Positions 46,800-59,362 of a stretch of DNA of 64,000 nt are shown piece after piece. The notes beneath the pieces are model-generated. The model saw nothing but the letters and a program-made list of their open reading frames with translations. It was not told where the DNA came from and made no database searches. Made by a program: the position numbers and the translations under genes. Source of the stretch: Rhizophagus irregularis (taxonomy: Eukaryota; Glomeromycota; Glomeromycetes; Glomerales; Glomeraceae); the NCBI RefSeq assembly GCF_026210795.1, contig NC_089460.1, positions 806,001-870,000 on the forward strand. Direction: 5' to 3'. Numbering within the stretch: the first letter of the stretch is position 1; each line of letters begins with the position of its first letter.

Positions 46800-47510
46800 A
46801 TTTAATCTGCTTTTCTTATTTGTATATCTTTTGCTTTATTTAAAAGTTGATTTAAATTGTCCTTTATTTTGGATTCTGAAGTAATTTTATCTGTTTAAAT
46901 AATGCCTTTTCTCTTTTCCCATAAAATAACTTGTTCACATTTTGGTTTTCATATTAATTCTTTAAATGCTAAAATGAACTGAATTAAAATATTGGCCATA
47001 AATATCTGTGCTAAGAAATATATTAAAATCTTTTTGTAATTTTGTTATTAAGGAACTTTCAATTTTCACTTTCAATACCAAGTGTTAAAACTTTTAAAAT
47101 TTTTCTGACCTTGCTGTAACTCTTAATATATCTTGTAATACATTTCTAATAAAATCTTCACCTTGACATCTAATTTGCTTTTGTTTTAAACATATAATTA
47201 TAGATTTTTCTGTTGTAATCTCCAAAATTTGTTGCCAAGTCAATTCATAGGCTTAGCATTCAAATAAGTGATTCCAATTTTCCTTTTTGTTACAGTTCAT
47301 AATACATTTCATTTTCTTATAAAGCTTTGGCTTTCTTAATGTTAGAATGGATCCTATAAGAAAGATTTTAATGAAATAGTTTTGCTATAAAAGTCTACAA
47401 ATAGTTAGTTTGCATACTAGTATAGTAAAATCCTTTGCAATAATGAAAAATAAGCCAAGTAATTTTCCAGTCTATCTGATTAATATTTGTATAACATAAT
47501 TCCTGATTAT
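46800..47510 (-). pseudogene. 3' remnant of a non-LTR retrotransposon ORF2
   Basis: The minus strand reads, with several stops, IDWKITWLIFHYCKGFYYTS, then about 47330-47230 a C-terminal motif MKCIMNCNKKENWNHLFEC followed by YELTWQQILEIT. This Cys/His cluster with WNHLFEC is the ordering seen at the C-terminus of LINE reverse transcriptases (CPxC...ET.EHLF.C). No complete frame, so inactive. A T-run/A-run near 46640-46665 may be the old tail. Confidence 0.55.
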
Positions 47511-47569
47511 TTTTTAGTAATGATTATTTAGTAGCTTCATATGTAGCTAATATTTTCAAAATAAATCAC

Positions 47570-47701
47570 TAAAGATGTTAGCCGTAATTCAAAAAAGTGT
47601 CGTAATACAAAATTTTTATATGCCGTAATTAATTAAGGCTATAAAAATCTTATAGCCATAATTCAAAATTTTTTAAAAAATAATTAAGGCTAACATCTTT
47701 A
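47570..47701. mobile_element. 132-bp MITE with 8-bp target duplication
   Basis: Perfect inverted ends TAAAGATGTTAGCC and GGCTAACATCTTTA. They are flanked by TAAATCAC at both 47562-47569 and 47702-47709. The next inner bases are GTAATT and AATTAA. The interior can also fold (GGCTATAAAAATCTTATAGCC at 47627-47647). The 8-bp duplication suggests hAT mobilisation. It lies about 60 bp beyond the upstream limit of the LINE remnant. Confidence 0.9.
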
Positions 47702-48429
47702 TAAATCACCTAATATTAATTTCAATAGGATTATCTATAAAAACAGGAAAATAAGATAGTATATTATCAATGAAATGACTCTTGTTGATCTTCTGTAGTT
47801 GTTTAAATACCTGATTTTATGCCAAGATGCTGACCTTTTGTGTCTGATTGGATGCTAGATTCTATATTGAAGTGCTTACCTTTTGCACCTATTTGGTTGC
47901 CTTTCTAAATCCCAAAATATGGTAAAAAAATATTATATCAAATGGCACAGTAGATCTGCAATTGATTTCAGCTGTCACTATACCATAATTTTAGCCAATT
48001 TTTTAAACATGTGAATGATGGTGACTTGATAGTGTCATGGTAGTATCATAAAACTATCATGAAACTATTAGAGAACTGGGAAAAAGCTAGAGAGACTCTA
48101 TTAGTTTACCAGTTTCAGACCACTTGTATGTTATCTTGAATGTCGAGTTATTATATTTAAGAATCTAGCTGAATTTTTATACTGGCTGAAATTGTCGAAT
48201 AATGCTGGCTGATTTATACTGCGCCTTACTGCACCAGTCACATAATCCTGTTATGATACTGAACACCCTTTCATAATTATGGACTAGTGGCGAAAATATT
48301 TTCAGAATATTCCTGAAACCCAATATATGTATTTGTATCACATATTTTTTGTATCCATATGTTTTCAAAATCTTTCTAAAACTTTCAAGCCTCAGTTTGA
48401 TGGATAGTTAGTTAGTAGAGAATTGGAGA

Positions 48430-48600
48430 TGCAATATATACTATTTTGGCCTAATCCATTTGATTACCAAAAAGTGCACCATTTTGCAATCTAATTATTG
48501 TGCCAGTATATGTATGCCAATTTCATGTCCGTAGTAGGAAGTGCATTATGTACTATTATGGCCAGCCCATTTTATTGCCAGAAGTGTGTCTAATTATTAC
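48430..48600 (+). repeat. two imperfect tandem copies of a ~110-bp unit
   Basis: GCAATATATACTATTTTGGC then CTAATCCATTTGATTACC, near 48431, recurs as GCATTATGTACTATTATGGC then CAGCCCATTTTATTGCC near 48542. Both are followed by AAAGTG or GAAGTG and CTAATTATT. Non-coding by appearance. Confidence 0.6.
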
Positions 48601-48699
48601 CTATTTGTTGCCAGTATAGTACTCTTAGATCATGAAGGGCATTTTTACACAAAATTATTAACAGTGATGAGTCATTTCATCCTATCATAGATTTTGATT

Positions 48700-50300
48700 T
48701 GCCAATAGAAACACTAAATGCTATTTCACCTAAGCTATTAGACAAATAGACTAAAAACATACTTTGCAATGCTTTTAGAGATGTTTATCTAAAAATATTC
48801 CCAAAATGAGATAAAAAAACTATATCTATTGCTGATAGTAGTGATGTGAAAAAATATCTTTCCATGTCTCAGCTTTTGGTATAAGACTTCTAAGCATTAT
48901 TCAGGTTGCAATATTTACTGAACTTGTTCATAAAAAACTCCCAGTAGAATTACAGGATAAAAGTAATATAGTAAACAAATGATCATTTTTCTTGCGAATA
49001 CTTAGATTGTCCAAGTATAAGGAAGAAATGAAAAAGCTTCGTGTTAAAAAAACTGTTTATTTAAAAGATGGGACTATCTTCGATTTTATGATTCATCCAT
49101 CTAATGATGAATCAGAAGTCATTAAAAGTTCTCTTTTAGATATTTCAAAACTAAAAGTCAAAATATATAATAATACAAATAGCAAAACTGATCAGGCTAA
49201 GTTCAAATTGGTAGAAGAATTGCTCAGAAAGGCCAGTATTAAGGGATTTAACCTTTCATATCCATTAGAATCATCTCCTAATGTCTTTTCTCTCAAACGT
49301 ATGAGCCAATTATATTGTTCATTATGTGAATATATTATTCAATATAAAAAGTTTTATAGTTTTCACTGTTATCGTGCAAACTAGAAAAAACTATCAGGCA
49401 AAAGAAAACCTTCAATAAAGCTTAATCTTAGTAAGACATCTTTAAACTGAAAAAAGAACTTTTCAGCTTCAGTAAAATTAGAATGATCCAGAATTTCAAA
49501 TTCAAATAATCATTTTATGTGATGAGATTTAATATGTATGTGTATTTCAAATAAGAAATATTCCTATGCTGAAGTTTACTATGGAGCAATCCAAATAACT
49601 GTTGCCTACATTCAAAATAAAATTCTGATATGAATATTAAAGTATAAAAATTCAGAAAATGGACTTTATTTTGATATAAGACCTGAACTAAAGATTACCA
49701 AATTTGAGATTAAAATAATTGAATATAAGGATAAAGTAGTGAAGTTAAAATCTTTAATAGACTTAGCAGTTATTTAAGATTTAATAGTTTATGTAGATTA
49801 TAATTTCCTCCCATATCTCATAAGCGCTTATCATCCAAACACAGATTTCTTTAACCTTTTCCTAGGATTTTTGGCTAAACCAGTGATGAAAATTAACAAA
49901 GAAATTATGGATGCTATTATTTAGCATACGAAGAATATAATTAGTGCTGAAAATGTTGAACTTCATAAATATTTTTGAAAGTAGTAGGTATTTTTAATGT
50001 AAAAGCTAGCAGAAAAGTCTTGAACGATCTTAATGTTAAAATCTACATTACAATAGTGCAAAAAAAATATTATTACAGATTTTATTAGTGATAAAGTTCT
50101 AGAAGAGCATCTCCATTTTGTTATATCGAATTTGAAAAAAATTCTTGGATATTTTAATAATCCCTTCAAGTTCAAAAGCTTATTATTATAAATAAAACTG
50201 GGATGTCTAGTGGAGAATAGCATAAATTTAATAAATATTTTAAATGCTATATGAAGAAGAAAAGGGTTATTTATAAAATGAAAAAATGCGAAAGCTTAAA
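48700..50300 (+). pseudogene. unrecognised decayed coding region
   Basis: The longest open piece is 48992-49384 (130 codons), but peptide-like sequence extends on both sides interrupted by stops: FTELVHKKLPVELQDKSN upstream, and YFDIRPELKITKFEIKIIEY, LPYLISAYHPNTDFFNLF downstream. The open piece (VYLKDGTIFDFMIHPSNDES) has a natural amino-acid composition, unlike the homopolymer frames nearby. No domain recognised. It is likely an old transposon gene or dead host gene. The 50382-50532 MITE lies just beyond its 3' end. Confidence 0.45.
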
Positions 50301-50381
50301 TGATTAAAAGATTTTGCTGGATATATGATTACAAATAACCAGAATGCTCTAATTAAAATAGACATAGAAGATTCTTGTGTA

Positions 50382-50532
50382 TAGAGCTCCAAAAATGATT
50401 TGCATAAACTCACATTTTTGACTCGCATAATTGTAAATTTTCATTTAATTATATTCTAATTTAATAAAAAGTACTTTAAAATTAAGGTTTTTGACTCGCG
50501 ACTCGACTCAACTCGACTCATTAGGAGCTCTA
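50382..50532. mobile_element. 151-bp MITE with 8-bp target duplication
   Basis: Inverted ends TAGAGCTCC and GGAGCTCTA, flanked by CTTGTGTA at both 50374-50381 and 50533-50540. Subterminal GACTCG repeats occur near the right end (GACTCGCGACTCGACTCAAC at about 50492) and once near the left (GACTCGCATAA). The repeats resemble transposase-binding sites of hAT elements. Confidence 0.9.
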
Positions 50533-50767
50533 CTTGTGTAGTGTGTTTTAATGTCTCACCATATTATAAAAAAAATACAAAGTATTTTAAAAGACTAGAA
50601 AATATACTTAATCATCCCGATGTAAAGTTGCTTGGCTAAACTCATTTTAACATCTAAACTTTAATTAGTAATAGTTTAAACTATGATAAAAGGTTTCGAC
50701 AATAGCTAAATGTCTAAACTATGTCTAAACTTTCTAATTAAAATAAATAATTATTAATACATTATTA

Positions 50768-50779
<12 letters not shown>

Positions 50780-50801
<22 letters not shown>

Positions 50802-51070
50802 TAAATGTTCAATCACGTATCATTTTATTAGAATATATTTGGACTACATAATAATCACAACTATTCTGTAAATGATACTCCCAGCTCCCGCAGTCCGATC
50901 AAACATTAATTATTATATCACAAATAAAGTAAGAACAAAATTAAAAGTAAATCAAAAGAATTAAAACCAAAATACCATACTGTAAACCAAAATTAAACTA
51001 AAAAGAGAAATAAAAGTAAAATAAAATTATAAATAAAAAGTAAATAAAAATTTTTTTTTTTTTTTTAAGT
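50780..51070. repeat. uninterrupted copy of the dispersed repeat, bounded by T-runs
   Basis: T-run at 50786-50802, then the TATTTGGACTACATAATAAT, CACAACT, ATTCTGTAAATGATACTCC core and an AAATTAAA-rich tail ending in another T-run (51051-51066). It is the pre-insertion version of the sequence split at 41446 and 46358. Confidence 0.7.
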
Positions 51071-51131
51071 AATTATTATATATATTTAAATAAATTTTTT
51101 ATAAATAAATATTATATAATTATTAATAAAT

Positions 51132-51336
51132 ATAGTTAGACTTCCATATAGTAACATTTCATATAGTTACATCATATAAAATTTCTCCTTATAATCACAC
51201 CTTTAGGAAAATCCACAAAAACCTTTATAAAATACATTATATTCTTTATTATATAAAAAAACATTATAACAAAAAGCCTCTATATAGTTATTAATTTTTA
51301 TAGAACCGATTAAATAACTATATAGAGATCTGACTG
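51132..51336. mobile_element. pogo/Tigger-like MITE, 205 bp
   Basis: The left end TAGTTAGACTTCCATATAGT and the inverted right end CAGTCAGATCTCTATATAGT are alike and flanked by TA at both sides. The CAGTC..(C/T)TC.CTATATAG terminus is typical of the pogo/Tigger branch of Tc1/mariner. No coding capacity. Confidence 0.7.
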
Positions 51337-53492
51337 TACTAAATACTAATAATAATATATAAAAAGTAAAATTATAAAACTGGTTATTAATTAAACTTAC
51401 TATATATTTTAATATATATAATGATTTAAATAATTAATATAATGAAATTTTATAATTGCAAACCTGGTTAAATTTAATATATATTCTAGTATAATAGTTT
51501 AAAAATTTAATATAATATATAATATAATAAATCATATAATTTATTATAATAAATGGTAAACTTTATTAATTACTATGTAAAAATATGTCTAAACCTTTCA
51601 CAGTTTTACCAGTTTTATCAGTTTCGCAGTTTCATAAATAGTTTCAATTTCAACAATTATCTAAACTACTTAGTTTTGCCTAGCAATCTTATGCAAAATT
51701 ATATAATTTAACCAAATTGAAAATTTTTTTATAATATTATTTATTTTAATTTAGAAATTGCAAACAAATAAACCATTTAAGAGATAAGTATAAAAAAAAA
51801 TAAAAGTAAATAAAGAATATAAAAGCCAGTTTTAAAATTTAAAAATTTTTTCAATAAGCAAAATTTGTGATAAATATAAAAGGTTATATATACTATATAT
51901 TGATTATATTCTGAGTACAGTAAAGAAATAATTAATAATAAATTTTTTGAATAATATTAAACATTCTAATTTTTTTTAAAAATAAACAATCATAGAAAAT
52001 TATTATATTTTTATATCTGTTATTTTTAAATGGATTACTATTTAAATTAATAAAAAGTTTCTAGTCAAATTTAGATTTTTATAATTTTTTTTTTTGTATT
52101 TAAATTTATAAGTTGCTAAAAAATTTAAAATCTAATTTTTTGAAATTTTTTATATTAAAAATTTCAAATCTTTAGCAAAAAGGAAATTAATGGTTACATT
52201 CATCTGTTCTACTAATTTATTTTAAAAATTATTTTTAATTAAAATTTCTGTTTTTAATGTTTTTTTCATTCTTTATTAATATAATTTTGCCCGTTATTAA
52301 TAAGTCTGGGAATCTAAATAAATTTATACATTTCTATTAACCATTTCAGTAGACCTGAAACCTGTCGAAAATTATAATATGATCTACATTTCTTGGCATT
52401 TACATATTACTAATCAATTATTTCAAATTGATGAAAAAGATATATTATGAGTTGTACCACAAATAATAACAATATAAATAAATAATTTAATGATCACGAG
52501 AACATACAACATACAAGAAAATAAAAAATATATTGTTTTATTTATTCATTAATTAATTTAATATGAAAATACAATAAAATTTTAAAAAGAATAATTTAAA
52601 TGACAAACCGTCAAAAATTATTACAAAAGAACTCGATTTATATATTGTTTTTAAATTCAAGTAGCACAAAATTTTTTCTTTTCTCAGTAGGAGAGGATTA
52701 CAAAATAGTGATGGAGATTCTTCAACTTACCGAACAATAAATCAATAATTTTTTTTCAAAAATTTAAATCACCTCACTTTTTTTGTTAGCAACACCAACC
52801 CAAAAAAATTATTTGAAATATTGGAATAATCACACATATTTGGTTTTTTTTCGTAAGTATAAAATCTTGTTTGATTTGCAAGAAAAGAAAAAATATATAT
52901 ATGCAAAGAAAAAAAAATATGTGCAATCAAAAAAAAAATTTGTATAGTAAGTAAAAGGAGATATCCCAAAATTATGTATAAGAATAACCCACAAATACGA
53001 AAAAAAAAGAAATTGTAAAAAAAGGAAAGAGGATATGAATATTATTAAAATGAATTGCAGATGTAATACATTAAAAAAAATGAATGAAAGTATATATATA
53101 ATCTTTAAATAAAAAGGGGTGTGCGAAATGATTACAAATGTTACCAAAGTTACCTACGAAAAATTTTGCTTTGGTGGATAAACAATCAGCCGTTTAAATA
53201 AAAAAAAAGATTTAAATTATGGGGAGTTGGGGAAATAAGGGAGGAAACCCAAACTTTTCTAAAGAAAAGGGAGAGAATCTATTTTGGTGATGTTACAATA
53301 ATTATTATTAAATAACAAAATTATAATATTATATAATAGATTTAAATAAAATGTTTCTGCACGTCAATTAATAGTTCTTTATAGAAGAAAGATAGCGGCG
53401 TACCAGCCCGCTTACCCGTTTCCAAAAAAAAAAGTCTACATAAATTATTCACAAAACCTATAATATTAAACATAAAAAAGGACTCAAAGAAT
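51337..53492. other. AT-rich intergenic with no recognised gene
   Basis: 2.1 kb of very AT-rich DNA. The right-hand 500 bp (from about 53000) is probably the 3' flank of the bHLH gene. Open frames at 52769-53147 are Phe/Ile/Tyr-rich readings of A-tracts and not supported. Confidence 0.4.
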
Positions 53493-54958
53493 CTACATAT
53501 TATCCCACGACATTTGAGTCATATCTAACATAGCTGCTTCATACGGAGGTGAGGGATACATTTTTTGTTGATATTGGAAATCGCAGAATAAATCTTCTGA
53601 TTTTTATAGTCAAGAATAAATAAATAAATAACAAAAAGTTAATAATTAAAAAATATGATAATGTATAAATATATCAAACAAAACAATACCATTTAATTGA
53701 TCTGGATGCTGATCAAATTGTAGATGTAAGGTATTTGGGTCAACAATATGATGTTCTATAGGTATATCCATCGTATAATTAAATTCTGATGGTGGAAAAT
53801 TGTGTTGTTCAAGTATGGAAGCGGGATACATCACTAAACAAATTTAAATTTGAAATAAATCATTGCATATTTTTAAAAAAAAAATCGTTTTTTGCGTAAA
53901 AATAAAATATGTAAATATACATACACTCATATGGTGATAAGCATGGTTGTTGTTGGTGATGATGAGTTTCGATGGGCTGGTTTATTTCGGGATTTTTACT
54001 GTCTATCACTTCTGACGTTTCTAAGTCGTAATCTTCCTCAGTGTTCCCATTACTGATGTCATCGTCAGAACGACATTCTTCTGTTTTTATTTGAATATCA
54101 ATGGACTTTATTGACTCTTGTGCATTGGTAGTTGTGGTGGTGTTATTATCAGCTTCGTTCTTTATCTCTGGTGAATTTTGATTTTTACCGCTGCTGATTT
54201 TAGCGTCCTCCTTCACTTCATCAGCTTGAGATGTAGATGGTTTTGATTCTTCGCGTGGCGGAATAGGTTCTAATCCTAACTTCTCTCTTAATTTATTAAT
54301 TTCCTCACGTAATAAGTCATTTTCGTTGCGAATGCTTCGCATCTCCTTATCGTGCAATTCGTCTTTCTTACGGGCATTATAAATAAAATCTAGAGATTTT
54401 TGCACAATTATTGACTTTGAAGGTCTACGAACTTGCGCTAAAGAAGGGAGAGCGTGGGCAAGCTCTTGAAATTTTGTGTTTAAGCATTCTCGTCGTGCCC
54501 GTTCGACAGCGTTGTGATTGGCTCTTCTTTCAGCTGAATTTGTATTTCTTAAATTATTAAAAATTTTAATTAATAAAATAAATATATAAATTCTTATTAT
54601 ATGAATCAAAAAAAAAATATATAAATATATATATTCTTGTCTTCAAGATATATATCTCTTCAATCATACTTACTTCTTTGCAGCATTTGCGACTAAAAAT
54701 TTCAAATAATTTGAAAAAAAAAAAGTTCAAGTAGTGAATAAATATTTTTTATTCTTAGATGAGGAGAGTAATTAAAATAAAACTATGAATAAACACTCTT
54801 TATATAAAATAAAAAGAGGTAGACTTACTTGAAGGTATCTGAAAGGTAAAGTTTGCACAACCGTTTGGATGATGATGCGAAGGCATTCGGCTGTTTATGG
54901 CGTGTAAAGAAGGTTGTGGTGTGAAGCTGATAATGGTTCCACCGTTGACTGTCCCCAT
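53493..54958 (-). CDS. basic helix-loop-helix (Myc-type) transcription factor
   Basis: Start ATG 54956-54958; the first exon encodes MGTVNGGTIISFTPQPSLHA and ends near 54832. A small exon (VANAAKK) lies near 54690-54670. The main exon (about 54550-53930) starts NTNSAERRANHNAVERARRE. A third region (about 53833-53690) carries DIPIEHHIVDPN, and the last exon (about 53601-53493) ends MSWDNM. The basic region HNAVERARR has His, Glu and Arg at the three E-box contact positions (H-x3-E-x3-R), predicting class B CACGTG binding. Helix 1 is FQELAHALPSLAQ, helix 2 is KSIIVQKSLDFIYNARKKDE, followed by a Leu-containing coiled coil (NDLLREEINKLREKLGL). The acidic/Gln tail may activate transcription. It is the only intact host-type gene in the right-hand 24 kb. 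Small-exon boundaries are tentative. Confidence 0.88.
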
Positions 54959-57880
54959 GATTTGGCTGATTGTTTATCGCTTATACATGCAAAGAGAGAG
55001 GAAAGCCTGAAGGACGCCGAATGCCTATAGGAGGTTGTTGAATATTAACGGCCGCTAGCCAGTGCACAACCAAAACAAAATTAAAAAAAAAACGATGAAA
55101 AAGAATGAGTGAGAAAATTGGGCAAAGGAATGGTCTTTTATTTACGGGGGGAATAAGCCGAACTGATGACCGATTACGCTCTCTGTACAACTCTGGTTTT
55201 CTTTAATAATACTAGTGTTAATCATTGATTGAATTGATTAATCCCTTTTTGTTTTTTTTTTTCATAAAATAAAAAATAAAATGAAACTTTTTTTTTGTAA
55301 CTTATGTGATACTATTTATTAAAGATAAACATAACTGTTACGGCAATTTTTTAAAAGTACCCTTGAATTCTGATACAATAAGCTAAACAGGAAAAAATTT
55401 TGTTAATTTTTATTTATAAAATTAGTTGTAGGGATGAAACGTTACAGCCTCCTTCCTCAATTATCATACTGAATATTCTGCTAACAAATTAAAAACTAAA
55501 AATGGAAAGCAAGTAATTTAACTTTTAGTCAAAAATGCGAAAGAAAGAATGAGGCAAAATGATGAAAACGTAATAAGACAATACGATGTGAATCGAGGCT
55601 TTAACATGATGGGCTTAGAACTTTTTGGTAAAGGATATTACAATAACTCCTGGATTGGATTTATTGGGATTTTTAAATAAAATTAAAAATTTTTTTTTTT
55701 GTAATATTGTAATATCATATTAATAAAATAAAATAAATAAATAAAAAATAAATAAATAAATAAGTAAATAAATAAAAATTATTCTATACTTTAAAAAAAA
55801 TAATAATAAATTATTAATCATAAATAAAGAGTATTAATTAATCTAACAAAAATAACAAATAAAAATAGCGATAGATAAGATCGTTAAACGTTCTCTTACT
55901 TCTAAACGATGAAGAATCGTTAAAAAATATTCAATAGACAAATAGTCGTTCCTGATATTAAATGATCAAAGATGGTGTTTTTTTTTTAAGGAAGAAAAAA
56001 AAGAAAATTTATTACTGCGGTTCGCGATCGGATCGAATCCTATACGGCGCAGAAATTACGAAATTTCTTTTTTCTTTCTTGAAAGAAATTTTTAGTAAGA
56101 TCTACAAACCTTTGTAATTTTTTCTTTTCATTGATTGGTTTTTGATTTTTCTAATCCATGGTGTTGGAATCCCGAAAATTTTTCAGATGATGATTTAAAA
56201 GATATCGGAAACATATCTTTTAGTACAAAATGAGAAATTTTAATTTAACACACATTTTGATACGCCGTAAAAGTCGAATATTTGTATTATATTTTTAATA
56301 TTGCATATTTATTTACTAATTGTTGATCACTTTTATACTCTCTTCCGTTAAAATTTTAAAATGATTCTTTTTTCTTCTACAAACAACGGAAAATCTATCG
56401 TTGATACTTGGAAAAAATTATAAAATAAACAAGAGTGATTAGGTTCTTTGTTTTTTATGTTTTTTGTTGTAGCAATATCTGATCGTTGTTTCATGTCGGA
56501 ATCCTTAATTTACATTATATCTATCATAGGTAACTTGTAATACATACAAATATAAATTTTTCCAAGTAGAAAGTCAAAAAATGATAAGAAAATCTGTGAT
56601 ACTGATTTCGGAAATCATCGGTTAGTAAGTATACTTTATTTTGCATAATCTTGAATAAATAAACTTACATACACGGAAAAATTATTGGTTATTTTAAAGG
56701 TCAAAATAAAGTTATTTCTAAACGACATTTCTGTATTTTGTACATTAGTATTTAAATTAGTACTCTGATATATTTATATTCTGTTTGTAAACTAATATTT
56801 AATTAAAGATTCTAGAAAACTTATTTTTTGCAGATAGTTAATAATATATATATATAATTTGTCAAAGTTTAATTTTAAATTATAGGAAAGTAATTAATAA
56901 CTAAATTAAATTAAATCAAATAAAATTGTTAAAATTGGATGCTTGATATTTAAATTAAATATTAATAAAAATTTATTTTTTATAAATTCAAATAGAATAT
57001 TACTAATAGTTCAGTTGGTTTTAAAGTTAAGTTAAAATAAAATAATTTAAATTACAAATTAAACTATAACATTCAATAAAAAATTTGATTTATATATATA
57101 TATATATTTTATATTTATATAAGTAAAATGAAAGTAAAATATAATAATTAAAATTAAATTTACAATTATTTTTTCAAAAAAAAAGCTGACTAATTACCAC
57201 TTACTATACTTATATAAATAGAGATATATAAGTTATAAAAGACTTTAAAAAATTTAACCAATATTTATTTTATATAAATGCTAATTTATTTTATACTACT
57301 TTCTATTTAAAACTGTTAATTTTTTTTCTACTATCAGAAGAAAATTTAATAAGAAAAAAAAAGGAGTAAGCTTATATTAAACTAAATATTACATAATATG
57401 TATAAACCTTTTAAATAAGCTTAAATTTAATAATTAGTAACCAAATTATAATATTTATAAATTATATGAATTTTATTAAATGTAATAAATGTAAATTCTC
57501 TTACTAATTTCTTTATTTTTATATTTATATTTTTACTTTAAATTTAGATATATCTAATATTTTTATATTCTATTAATTTCTATTATGATTAAATATAAAA
57601 TTAAAATTAGATCAATTTTAACCTTCAAATAGTTAAAATGGTTAAAATAATTTTGACTTGAACCTTTTAAAAGTCAAAATAATCAAAATTATATCAAAGT
57701 TATTATATAATTTTTATATTAAAAAATTACTATTAAAATTTAAAACTAATTATCTCTTTATCTAATAATTGAATTTTAATAATCTTGGTACCATTTAATT
57801 CAACTCATTGAGAGAATTTAAATAATATATATTTTATATCTATAACTTTAATATTAATAAAGTTATTATAATTTGAAGTT
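54959..57880. other. bHLH upstream region, then AT-rich DNA
   Basis: The first 250 bp upstream has GC-richer patches (54975-55060) and a pyrimidine run, probably leader and promoter. An (AAAT)n microsatellite lies at 55724-55785. A stretch with higher GC at 56008-56060 and 55860-55960 has no gene I can name. The rest (56600-57880) is over 80% AT with no coding signal. Confidence 0.4.
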
Positions 57881-57884
57881 TAAT

Positions 57885-58060
57885 ATTTTTTTTTTTAACT
57901 GCAATGCATTTGAAACTTTATTAAAAAAATGTTAAAGCTAAATTACATAAATAAAATAAAACCTTAAACTATAATCTAATATTATTAACAACTAAACCAT
58001 TCATCATGCTAAAAAGCATACCATGTGTGTACTATCAGATAAAATTTTTACTTAAAGAGT
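57885..58060 (-). repeat. LINE-type 3' end fragment, copy A
   Basis: Begins with a T-run and AACTGCAATGCATTTGAAAC, then TTTATTAAAA, and includes ACCATGTGTGTACTATCAGA near 58021. It aligns with copy B at 60263-60440 (GGCTGCAGTATATTCAGAAC, TTTATTAAAA, ACCATGTATGCATTATCAAA). The T-run at the left in both copies looks like the poly-A tail of a minus-strand retroelement. Confidence 0.55.
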
Positions 58061-59140
58061 AAAATTCATTTGAAACAGTCCATTCTTAATATATAACACT
58101 CCTCTTTCTACATAAAATAATCATAAGACCTATTATATTATAGTCAAAAATAAAAAAAGAAAAAAAAGATTTTAAATTCTGCAAAATAAATAAAAAAAAT
58201 TTCCATCCTAATTACCTTTTTTTCAAACTTCCAAAGAGAACAAATATTGGGCAACTTTTTCTAATCAAGTCATAAGATCCAATTTGCGTATAATTAAATT
58301 AAAATCAACTAGCCATAGAAAAAAGAAACTTTATACTCACAAATAAACTTCAAAATTGTAATTGAAGAAGATTCTATTTACAGTAAAGAATCATATATTG
58401 AAATAAATCATATTATCTACTATTAGATGTTCAAGTGTACAGATTGAAAAGCTGAATATTAATGGTCTTTTCAAACTAAAAACAATTTTCAAACCCTTAT
58501 GTAAGCTCTAACCAAAAGTAAATAATAAAATAAAATCTAACAAGTATATTAAAAAAAAAGATGTAAAAAAAAGAATTTATCTTTATCCTTCTTCTTTTAA
58601 AGTATGTAGAAATAGTTGAAAGTGAATCTTAAAGTCTTTATCAAAAGTTATTTAAAAATAAATCGATATTGATTAGTTTTACAATATCAGATAAAGATTA
58701 AACCAAATAAGCTATTAAATTTCCATAAGTAATTGTCTATTTTTGAGTTAAACCCAAAGTGAAAGTAAAACATGTCCAGTTTAAGATGTGTTTTAGTTTA
58801 AAAATTATTAAAAAATATTCTAATCAAAAGTTTTATAACTTGATGAATAGAAAAAATCAGTGGTAAGGAGTAAATAATAGGCAAAGAAAAAAAGTATAGA
58901 AAAGTTGTATGTAAAGTGCTCCAGTAGGTTAGCAAAAATCTTTTGAAAATAGTCTTTATATAAATACTTAAATCATTATAAAGTTATTACATATTTTTTA
59001 TAGCATTTGAAGAGCATCAGTCTATTAGTATAGATATTATTTTATTGTAAATAGTTAATAAAGTCTTTGTTAATAAGAATATCATCATCATAACCTCTTT
59101 TTATGTTGAAGGCTTTATTTATTTTACTTAATGTTATTGC

Positions 59141-59362
59141 AGGACCCCGCTTACTTATAAAATAGATTACCCCCAGGCCTAAGGTAAAAATCATATATAA
59201 AATTCTTTGCAGATCCTACTATAAAAGGAAATTTTATGTTACATTGTTATGATTTTTTTTCTTTTTAGCTAATTAACCAATAGAATTTAAAAAAGTAAGG
59301 TAAAAACTATTAGTAAAAGGCTAATTTTCTATGATGACCTTTATTATAAGTAAGTGGGTCCT
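59141..59362. mobile_element. MITE of the AGGAYCC family, copy 2, with near-perfect 8-bp duplication
   Basis: The left end AGGACCCCGCTTACTTATAA and inverted right end AGGACCCACTTACTTATAAT pair with one gap and one mismatch over 20 nt. Flanking 8-mers are GTTATTGC and ATTATTGC (7 of 8). 222 bp, non-coding. Same family as 41097-41314. Confidence 0.8.

Noticed and set aside
52769-53147. Hydrophobic open frames resembling membrane proteins
   Set aside because: Phe/Ile/Tyr content comes from A-tracts on the other strand; two frames overlap with equal quality.
56020-56060. TTCGATCC-like motif suggesting a tRNA T-arm
   Set aside because: No acceptor stem, D-arm or anticodon arm can be built around it on either strand.
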